From contig JARIHM010000156.1 of assembly GCA_029288275.1 (NCBI GenBank), positions 1 through 20,589 of the forward strand: a DNA stretch of 20,589 nucleotides. The letters run 5' to 3'. The stretch is from Candidatus Saccharimonadota bacterium (GTDB lineage Bacteria; Patescibacteriota; Saccharimonadia; UBA4664). This document shows, piece after piece, positions 14,271 to 19,625 of the stretch. The number at the start of each line of letters is the position of its first letter. The stretch's first letter is position 1. Both the position numbers and the translations under genes were made by a program. The notes below the pieces were generated by a model. The model was not told where the DNA came from and ran no database searches. It saw only the letters and a list, made by a program, of their open reading frames with translations.

Positions 14271-14738
14271 CTAGTTGTTGTTGTAGAGCATAAATGACCG
14301 GGTAGTGCAGGTTCCGAGCTGAGCCTTGGAAGCTACATCGGTGCTGGCACCGTTGTCGCCGGCGTTTTCAAGACAAGCACTTAGGCTGTAGGTGGCACCG
14401 GCCGGGCTGGCGTAGCCATACTGGTACGGCGCGCTGTTCTTGGGGTCGGTTGGGATGGACTTCATGATCGGCGTGGTGCCGGAGGTCAGGGCCGTCAGGG
14501 CAGAGTCGGCCGTTGCGGCGGTTGCCTGAGTCGGGTAGACGTTGTTGCTCACAAAGTACTCTTCTAGACCCTTTTGAATGGCACGTAGATCAGTTTTACG
14601 CTGCGTATCGCGGGCCTTCTTGGGGGCCGAAGTAATATTCGGGATAATCAGCAAGGCCAAAATGCCGATGATCACGATGACGATCAAGAGCTCGAGGAGC
14701 GTGAAACCGCCTTGTTTTTTAATAATGTTCTTCAGCAC
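14271..14738 (-). CDS. Type IV major-type pilin, copy 2
   Basis: A 155-aa prepilin: leader MLKNIIKKQGG, then FTLLELLIVIVIIGILALLI with Glu5, and the shared ARDTQRKTDLRAIQKGLEEY segment. The globular domain keeps the copy 1 framework (DPKNSAPYQYGY, CLENAGDNGAS, a second Cys in LGTCTTR, terminal NNN) but differs in loop sequence and length. The start is GTG at 14738, supported by an exceptionally strong AAGGAGGTG site 7 bases upstream. Its promoter (TTGACA-17-TATAGT) is the closest to consensus in the window, so this is the better candidate for the abundant structural pilin. It is monocistronic, bounded by terminators. Confidence 0.92.
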   Translation of the reverse strand: MLKNIIKKQGGFTLLELLIVIVIIGILALLIIPNITSAPKKARDTQRKTDLRAIQKGLEEYFVSNNVYPTQATAATADSALTALTSGTTPIMKSIPTDPKNSAPYQYGYASPAGATYSLSACLENAGDNGASTDVASKAQLGTCTTRSFMLYNNN

Positions 14739-14799
14739 GAGTGCTCACCTCCTTAAATTTGTGGACCAAATAAATAAAGCCAATGCTCTATGTATCGTC

Positions 14800-14828
14800 A
14801 CTATAAAGCGCTTACGGTTAGGTGTCAA
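14800..14828 (-). promoter_or_regulatory. Strong promoter of pilin copy 2
   Basis: On the minus strand TTGACA (14823-14828) is separated by exactly 17 bases from TATAGT (14800-14805), 6/6 and 5/6 matches to consensus. The predicted leader is about 55 bases and ends in AAGGAGGTGAGC. Confidence 0.8.
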
Positions 14829-14855
14829 CGCCTGAAAGAGGCAACTACAAGGGAA

Positions 14856-14887
14856 GCCCCGCTCCGGCGCGAACGTCGGAACGGGGT
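14856..14887 (-). terminator. Hairpin terminator 1 of the related set, after the 15-codon ORF
   Basis: CCCCGCTCCG (14857-14866) pairs with CGGAACGGGG (14877-14886) with one mismatch and a 10-base loop; the minus strand continues GCTTCCCTTGT. It shares the CGTTCCGA core with the hairpins at 15060 and 15633. Confidence 0.7.
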
Positions 14888-14958
14888 GTTGGACGCGACG
14901 AGTTGTTACCGTCGCCGGTGCCGTTGGCACCTCCATATTGAACGATCAGCCGGGCCGA

Positions 14959-15006
14959 TTAGCCTCCGTTGCTGTCGCCCTTGTCTTCGCCGCCAAGCTG
15001 CAACAC
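14959..15006 (-). CDS. Possible 15-aa micro-ORF with a strong ribosome binding site
   Basis: A GTG at 15006 opens a frame of 15 codons (MLQLGGEDKGDSNGG) ending in TAA. It is preceded at an ideal 5-base distance by AGGGAGG, as strong as the sites of the pilin genes, and there is a TATAAT at 15046-15051. The leader can fold CCCTT/AAGGG directly beside the binding site. The same frame after the stop reads another Gly/Asn/Asp-rich stretch (QYGGANGTGDGNNSS), which could be a decayed longer gene. The product would be a tiny hydrophilic peptide; no family is recognised. Translation is plausible but unproven, and a small RNA ending at 14857 is an alternative. Confidence 0.4.
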   Translation of the reverse strand: MLQLGGEDKGDSNGG

Positions 15007-15045
15007 TTGATCCTCCCTTCTTCAAAGGGTCTTGCCGACAGAGTA

Positions 15046-15051
15046 ATTATA
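15046..15051 (-). promoter_or_regulatory. -10 element before the 15-codon ORF
   Basis: A perfect TATAAT on the minus strand lies 8 bases after the hairpin at 15060-15088. No good -35 or TG extension is seen. It would start an RNA of roughly 180 bases ending at the hairpin at 14857. Confidence 0.4.
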
Positions 15052-15059
15052 AGGCAAAG

Positions 15060-15088
15060 CCCCCGTTCCGAGCAGGTCGGAACGGGGG
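15060..15088 (-). terminator. Hairpin terminator 2 of the related set
   Basis: A perfect 12-bp stem (CCCCCGTTCCGA at 15060-15071 with 15077-15088) has a 5-base loop; the minus strand continues GCTTTGCCTTATAAT, so its tail merges with the next -10. It lies 6 bases after the stop of the six-codon micro-ORF. Confidence 0.85.
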
Positions 15089-15094
15089 TGATTC

Positions 15095-15115
15095 TTAGCC
15101 CTCACGCGTGGCCAT
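15095..15115 (-). CDS. Possible six-residue micro-ORF (MATREG)
   Basis: ATG GCC ACG CGT GAG GGC TAA follows AAGGAGGTGCGCT, a near-perfect ribosome binding site at good spacing. It lies downstream of the 132-aa membrane protein gene in the same transcription unit and just before a terminator. A GC-rich imperfect palindrome (15140-15159) separates the two. The peptide is too short for a domain; it could be a regulatory leader, the stub of a lost gene, or chance. There is no direct evidence of expression. Confidence 0.35.
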   Translation of the reverse strand: MATREG

Positions 15116-15163
15116 AGCGCACCTCCTTGGAGAGCAGAGCCGCGACCGGTCGGCCGCGGAGTC

Positions 15164-15562
15164 TCAGAGCCAAAAGCAACCGATCGGCGTCCACAGAATG
15201 CGGCCACTGTAGGGGTTGGTGAGCTCTAGCTGGGCGGTCAGTTCGGGCGTCAGGCCAGATGTCGGCAGGGGATTGGGCTCAACCGGATCGGGCGGTGCGT
15301 GCTCCTTGAGCAGGCCCTCGGCCTCGTGTAGCAGTCGGCGCCGCTGACAGCAGAACGTGCAGTAGTCGGCGGCCCGGAGGAGGCTCGAATCGTAGATTCC
15401 CAGAGGGGCCAGGCCGCATAGTACAGCCAGAATGGCCGCTACAACCATGACCGGCACGGCGGCGTTCACCGGCATCGTCAGCGTAACGACCGTTAGGCCG
15501 CCGGTAATGGTTAGGATACTACCTATCACAAGTGCGATGGTTCTGGCGCTGGGCTTTGACAT
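15164..15562 (-). CDS. Two-helix membrane protein with a CxFCC cluster, function unknown
   Basis: A 132-aa protein with two hydrophobic helices (about 8-30 and 33-57) joined by a short turn, then a cysteine-rich segment DYCTFCCQRRRLLHEAEG and a Pro-rich tail ending in GCFWL. Two Cys in CxxC register plus an adjacent Cys could bind a metal or take part in redox chemistry, but this is only suggested. The ATG at 15562 has AAAGGA 7 bases upstream and a good promoter. It lies between pilC and the pilins, on the same strand but in its own unit. I do not recognise a family; the hairpin pair could also suit a small channel or toxin-like protein. Confidence 0.65.
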   Translation of the reverse strand: MSKPSARTIALVIGSILTITGGLTVVTLTMPVNAAVPVMVVAAILAVLCGLAPLGIYDSSLLRAADYCTFCCQRRRLLHEAEGLLKEHAPPDPVEPNPLPTSGLTPELTAQLELTNPYSGRILWTPIGCFWL

Positions 15563-15605
15563 AGCCCGTCCTTTCGAGAGAGCAAAGGTACGTTGGAGAA
15601 ATTGT

Positions 15606-15634
15606 ATTATAACACTTATGCCTAGAAAAGTGAA
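15606..15634 (-). promoter_or_regulatory. Promoter of the 132-aa membrane protein gene
   Basis: On the minus strand TTCACT (15629-15634) is followed after 17 bases by TATAAT (15606-15611), the latter with an upstream TG (TGTTATAAT). The -35 overlaps the tail of the hairpin at 15633. The leader is about 36 bases. Confidence 0.65.
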
Positions 15635-15664
15635 GCCTCGTTCCGACGAATCGGAACGAGGCTT
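15633..15664 (-). terminator. Hairpin terminator 3 of the related set, after the 154-aa gene
   Basis: A perfect 14-bp stem (AAGCCTCGTTCCGA with its complement) closes on a CGAA loop; the minus strand continues CACTTTTCTAGG. It lies 7 bases past the stop of the 154-aa gene. Confidence 0.85.
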
Positions 15665-15671
15665 GCTGAGG

Positions 15672-16136
15672 CTAGGCCGCGGCCTTCTGATCCATCTTCC
15701 GGCTCACCCACCCAGCCAAGCCGTACTGGTCCAGCTTCTGGAGCTGCGGCTGCTGCTTGATCCAGGTAGTACCAGCAGCGAGGGCGACACGAGCGCCCAG
15801 GCTCAGGGTAGTGACGAGCACGAATCGGCCAGCAGCGCTACCGACCTTGCGACGGATGGCGTCGTTGGCGGTAGTGATCAGCCATCCGCCAGTCACGTCC
15901 AGACCACTGTTGATGGGATGCCAGGCCACGCGAATCACGCCGGTGCCAAGGTCCAGGTTCTTCATCCAGGACTTGCGTTGGCGCCAGGTGACTGGCGGCT
16001 TGGCCAGCGCGGCCGTCAGGCCAGAGCCCACCGACCCCAGCACCAGAAGGCCGTGCTGGATGAGCTTGGCGCGCTGTTCCGGGTCATCCCAGACGTCCTG
16101 GAGCTGCTGCTTGAGCTCGGTCAGGTTGATGGACAT
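15672..16136 (-). CDS. Unknown 154-aa protein between pilC and the pilins
   Basis: The N-terminus is amphipathic and charged (MSINLTELKQQLQDVWDDPEQRAKLIQ), followed by moderately hydrophobic stretches (about 28-45 and 104-121) that could be membrane-associated helices, and a basic region (TWRQRKSWMKN). It has no signal peptide and no cysteine. The ATG at 16136 is preceded by GGGAG at 4 bases. It has its own extended -10 promoter and a strong terminator, so it is a separate unit even though it follows pilC by only 78 bases. I recognise no family. Location suggests, but does not show, a link with pilus biogenesis. Confidence 0.65.
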   Translation of the reverse strand: MSINLTELKQQLQDVWDDPEQRAKLIQHGLLVLGSVGSGLTAALAKPPVTWRQRKSWMKNLDLGTGVIRVAWHPINSGLDVTGGWLITTANDAIRRKVGSAAGRFVLVTTLSLGARVALAAGTTWIKQQPQLQKLDQYGLAGWVSRKMDQKAAA

Positions 16137-16187
16137 GGTACTCCCAACTGTCAGAAAAAGCTCACCTCGGGTAGGCGACTATATATT

Positions 16188-16196
16188 TTTATAACA
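16188..16196 (-). promoter_or_regulatory. Extended -10 element of the 154-aa gene
   Basis: TGTTATAAA on the minus strand (hexamer 16188-16193) closely matches the TGTTATAAT of the 132-aa gene. A TTGCAA lies 15 bases upstream, slightly short of ideal. The leader would be about 45 bases. Confidence 0.5.
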
Positions 16197-16214
16197 TTAT
16201 GCTAGATTTTGCAA

Positions 16215-17429
16215 CTATACCGAGCTCGACAGGGCCGAGATCGGTCCAAACACTGAGATGACAATAAAGCCCACCATACTACCCAGCACCAAGATTAGGA
16301 TTGGCTCGATAATAGAGGTAATGCCGGCAATCACGGTATCAACCTCGCGCTCATAAAAGCTTGCTAGTTTGAGCAAGATTTCATCGATCTTGCCGGTTTC
16401 CTCGCCCACGGCCAGCATCTGACCAACAATGGCCGGGAAATGTTTGCTCGCCCGGATCTGCTCGCTCATCGGTCGGCCGTTCTTTACCTTTTGCGCCACA
16501 ATCTCCAGTTCTTGGCGATAGACCGAGCTATTGAGGGCTGACTTAGTGGCGCCCAACGCGTCCAGCACTGAGATGCCAGAGGCCATCAGGGAACCAAACG
16601 TCCGGGCAAACCGGGCTACATTTACTTTCACCAGAATAGGCCCAATGATGGGAGCACGAAGCATAAATTGATCAACGAACTGGTGTCCTGCGGGTGTCTT
16701 GTACCAACGTACAAAAACTACCACCGCCACCATGGCGCCAATAATTAAGTAGTACCAGTAATGCACCATAAAGCCGGAAATCGCCAGCATAATCTTGGTA
16801 TAAATAGGTAGGGAAGCCCCCGCATCAGCAAAAATACTAGCCAGCTTAGGCACGATTACCGTCATGAGGAAAAAGAAGGCAGCTACAGTGGCCGTAGTAA
16901 TGACGGCCGGATAAATCATGGCGCTACGCACCTTACTAATAATTTCGGCGTCTTTCTCTTGTTGCGTGGCCAGACGGTCAAGCACATCATCAAGGATACC
17001 CCCAGTCTCACCGGCTCGTACCATGTTGATGTAAATATTGTTGAAGACCTCTGGGTGGCCACTGAGGGCATTGGCCAGAGTGGCGCCGCCTTCTACTTGC
17101 TTGGCAACCTCAGAGATAACGTGGCTCAGCTTTTTGCTCTCCGATTGTTCGCGCAGAATGTTAAGTGCTTGCACAATCGGTACGCCAGCATTGATCATGG
17201 TGGCAAACTGGCGGCTAAAGATAACCTTGTCTTGCAGCTTAACTTTGTTGAAGGCTGCAAACCGGTCCATGAAACTACCACTGTGGCCGGCAGCCGCCTC
17301 CTTAACGAGGATGGGGGTAAGCTCCTTTTCGGCCAAGGCAGCGGTGGCGCCAGCTCGATCGACCGCCACAAGAGAGCCCTTCTGGATGGCTCCGGCTTTA
17401 TCGCGCGCACTGTAGGTAAACGATGGCAT
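16215..17429 (-). CDS. pilC: Type IV pilus platform protein PilC (GspF family)
   Basis: A 404-aa polytopic membrane protein of normal length. The N-terminus MPSFTYSARDKAGAIQKGSL is typical, and two GspF domains follow: the first (about 68-190) with FSRQFATMINAGVPIVQALN and VRAGETGG, the second (about 270-395) with FARTFGSLMASGISVLDAL and AVGEETGKIDE. Membrane helices are predicted at about 171-193, 212-241 and 374-395. It sits in the membrane at the pilus base and couples PilB to pilin insertion. It starts 3 bases after the pilB stop, so the two are co-translated from one message. Confidence 0.95.
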   Translation of the reverse strand: MPSFTYSARDKAGAIQKGSLVAVDRAGATAALAEKELTPILVKEAAAGHSGSFMDRFAAFNKVKLQDKVIFSRQFATMINAGVPIVQALNILREQSESKKLSHVISEVAKQVEGGATLANALSGHPEVFNNIYINMVRAGETGGILDDVLDRLATQQEKDAEIISKVRSAMIYPAVITTATVAAFFFLMTVIVPKLASIFADAGASLPIYTKIMLAISGFMVHYWYYLIIGAMVAVVVFVRWYKTPAGHQFVDQFMLRAPIIGPILVKVNVARFARTFGSLMASGISVLDALGATKSALNSSVYRQELEIVAQKVKNGRPMSEQIRASKHFPAIVGQMLAVGEETGKIDEILLKLASFYEREVDTVIAGITSIIEPILILVLGSMVGFIVISVFGPISALSSSV

Positions 17430-17432
17430 AGC

Positions 17433-19481
17433 TTACTCGCGTGTTACCCGCAAAATCTCCTCAATGGTCGTTTTGCCCATTAATGCTTTTACAAAGCCAT
17501 CTTGCTGCATAGTAAGCATGCCGTCGCGAATAGCCTGGAGCTGAATGTCATCGGCGGTGGCGTGACCTACGATCATCTTTTGGATCTGCTCGGTGACCTC
17601 GAGCACCTCGTAGATACCCATGCGGCCTTGGTAAGCCGCGCCACCGCAGGCCTCGCAGCCCGGCCCGGCTTTGTAGAGGATGAACTGGCCAGACTTAAGC
17701 CGGGCCGGATCGGGCGCCGGCGCGGCCGGGGGCGGGGGAGCGGGAGCAGCTTGCGCCGGCGCCGCCTCGGCAGCTAATGTGGCGGGATCGGGTACGGTCG
17801 GTAGATTGGCCTTTTTGGCGTCTTCGGCTGAGCGGTTGATAATGTTGGGATCAGCCGCAATCTTATCCAAAATACTCTTGGTAGTCTCAATATCATGCGT
17901 CGGCTCAATCACGCGGCCTTTCTTGCGCTCTGTCGGCTCGATCACCAGCGGCTTGGGAGCTTGCTGTGGCACGGGCGCGGGTACTGGTGCTGGCGCGGCT
18001 GCGGTTGCAGCTGCCGTTCCTTTGCCGCCCTCCATCTCTCGGAAGTGTTTGAGCGCCAGGTCGAGCTGGAAGTCGCGCTTAATGTTGCTCAGTTCCGTAC
18101 CCTCCGGCACGAAGGCCTGCCGGCACACGGGGCACAGTCGGCGCACCAGACGCTGGCCAATCACGGTGTTCACGGTAGAAGCAATCAAGAATGGCTCAAT
18201 GCCCATATCGAGCAGACGAGGCAGGGTGGTAGCAGCGTTATTGGTGTGCAAGGTGCTCAAAACCACGTGGCCGGTTAGAGCGGCCTGTACAGCCAGGTCG
18301 GCCGTCTCACCGTCGCGAATCTCGCCTACCATGATGATGTTGGGGTCCTGGCGTAAAAGCGCCCGCAGGCCACTAGCAAACGTCATGCCCGCCTTGGGAT
18401 TTACCTGCGTCTGGTTGACGCCGATGACGCGGTACTCCACCGGATCTTCCACGGTGCTAATATTCACGCCCGGCGTATTAAGCATACTCAGTACCGAGTA
18501 GAGCGTGGTGGACTTACCGGAGCCGGTCGGACCGGTCACGAGCGTCATGCCGTGGGGCTTGTGTAGATTGCGGCCAATAATCTCCAGCGACCGGCCTTCA
18601 AAACCCAGTTCTTCGAGCGTGAGTGCCCGGGCTGATTCATCCAAGATACGCATGACAACCTTTTCGCCATCCATGATCGGCAGCGTGGATACGCGCAACG
18701 CCACCTGTTTAGCACCTAGGCTAAACTTAAACCGGCCATCCTGTGGCACGCGGTGTTCATCGATCTTCAGGTTCGACAAAATTTTGATGCGCGACACCAC
18801 GGCGGCCAGAATTGGCTTGGGCAAGGTCATCGTTTCGCGCAGCACGCCGTCGATGCGGTAGCGGACCTGCACGATGTTTTCGCGCGGCTCAATGTGGATA
18901 TCGGAGGCGCGGCTCTTGACGGCGTATTCCAAGATCACATTAACGGTTTTGGCGATCGGGGCGTCTTCGGCTAGATCTTTGGCCGAGACCTTCTCTTCTT
19001 CGGCGGCGTCGGCGCTACTGTCCTTAATTGCTTTGGTAATCTCACTGGAGATATTGCCTTTGTATTGGTCAATCGCGCTCAGAATGTCACCTGGCGTAGC
19101 AATATAGATCTTAAGCTTGCCCCCCACTTGCTTGCTGATGAAGTCTGCAGCTTGGAAGTCATCCGGATCGGCCATGGCCAGCTGGTACTGATCTTCTTCA
19201 ACGCCAAAGAGCACCGCCTGGTACTTGCGAGCGATGCGCTCGGGGATCTTTAGGAGAATTTCGCGCGGAATTTTAAGATCGGCCAGCTCAACGAACGGGA
19301 CCTCGATGCTCTTGGCATAGAGCTTAGTTAGGTCCTTTTCTGAGATGAGTTTTCTCTTTAGCACACTAGCCTGTAATGGCTCGGTAGAGCCATCTTTTGG
19401 CATAGCATCATTAAGTACGGCCTCTTTGACCGTACCCGAATCGAGCAACAGCTTCTTTAGCTCACCATCAGAGATATGCAT
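17433..19481 (-). CDS. pilB: Type IV pilus assembly ATPase PilB, with a long insert in the zinc region
   Basis: A 682-aa GspE/PilB-family ATPase, longer than the usual 560-570. An N-terminal domain (1-140) precedes the motor: Walker A GPTGSGKST (317-325), Asp box STVEDPVEY (342-350), Walker B NIIMVGEIRD (381-390), His box STLHTNN (409-415). The zinc-binding CxxC pairs are CPVC (450-453) and CEAC (609-612); 155 residues separate them, where a few dozen is normal. The insert is Ala/Pro-rich and holds two copies of VIEPT. I chose the ATG at 19481 (MHISDGELKK): the upstream ATG at 19493 overlaps the -10 hexamer and could not be in the transcript. It energises pilus extension at the cytoplasmic face with PilC. 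pilT is not in the window. Confidence 0.95.
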   Translation of the reverse strand: MHISDGELKKLLLDSGTVKEAVLNDAMPKDGSTEPLQASVLKRKLISEKDLTKLYAKSIEVPFVELADLKIPREILLKIPERIARKYQAVLFGVEEDQYQLAMADPDDFQAADFISKQVGGKLKIYIATPGDILSAIDQYKGNISSEITKAIKDSSADAAEEEKVSAKDLAEDAPIAKTVNVILEYAVKSRASDIHIEPRENIVQVRYRIDGVLRETMTLPKPILAAVVSRIKILSNLKIDEHRVPQDGRFKFSLGAKQVALRVSTLPIMDGEKVVMRILDESARALTLEELGFEGRSLEIIGRNLHKPHGMTLVTGPTGSGKSTTLYSVLSMLNTPGVNISTVEDPVEYRVIGVNQTQVNPKAGMTFASGLRALLRQDPNIIMVGEIRDGETADLAVQAALTGHVVLSTLHTNNAATTLPRLLDMGIEPFLIASTVNTVIGQRLVRRLCPVCRQAFVPEGTELSNIKRDFQLDLALKHFREMEGGKGTAAATAAAPAPVPAPVPQQAPKPLVIEPTERKKGRVIEPTHDIETTKSILDKIAADPNIINRSAEDAKKANLPTVPDPATLAAEAAPAQAAPAPPPPAAPAPDPARLKSGQFILYKAGPGCEACGGAAYQGRMGIYEVLEVTEQIQKMIVGHATADDIQLQAIRDGMLTMQQDGFVKALMGKTTIEEILRVTRE

Positions 19482-19491
19482 ATTCAAAATC

Positions 19492-19500
19492 ATTGTAGCA
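19492..19500 (-). promoter_or_regulatory. Extended -10 promoter of pilBC
   Basis: TGCTACAAT on the minus strand has its hexamer at 19492-19497, ten bases before the pilB ATG, leaving a leader of only about 4 bases. It is identical to the ruvA element. Confidence 0.6.
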
Positions 19501-19625
19501 TAAGCAAATTGATTGCTTGGCAGAGCCACGAGCGATTACGCTGGTGCTTGCGTTTCGGCTTTTGTTCACATATCCTCGGGGAGGATTGCGAGGTGAGGTT
19601 ATGTCAATAAGGTTGGGGAGTTCCT
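19498..19625 (+). other. Divergent intergenic region between pilB and the lamin-tail gene
   Basis: A short palindrome ATCCTC-GGG-GAGGAT (19572-19586) is the only structure seen; it could be an operator or a leader hairpin for the plus-strand gene. No convincing plus-strand promoter was found. A GGGGAG site (19615-19620) serves the downstream ATG. A short frame from 19601 also has a ribosome-binding-like sequence but overlaps the signal peptide of the real gene in another frame. Confidence 0.35.

Noticed and set aside
14745..14936. 63-aa minus-strand frame
   Set aside because: It reads through the terminator at 14856 and over the pilin promoter, so it is not a plausible gene.
15022..15207. 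61-aa minus-strand frame
   Set aside because: It crosses the terminator at 15060 and the end of the 132-aa gene in another frame; the micro-ORFs in the same place have much better start signals.
15432..16205. 257-aa plus-strand frame opposite the 132- and 154-aa genes
   Set aside because: It runs through the perfect hairpin at 15633 and across two minus-strand genes that have promoters and ribosome binding sites.
17680..18501. 273-aa plus-strand open frame with long Gly/Ala runs
   Set aside because: It mirrors the Ala/Pro-rich insert of pilB on the other strand; the composition is a by-product of GC-rich codons.
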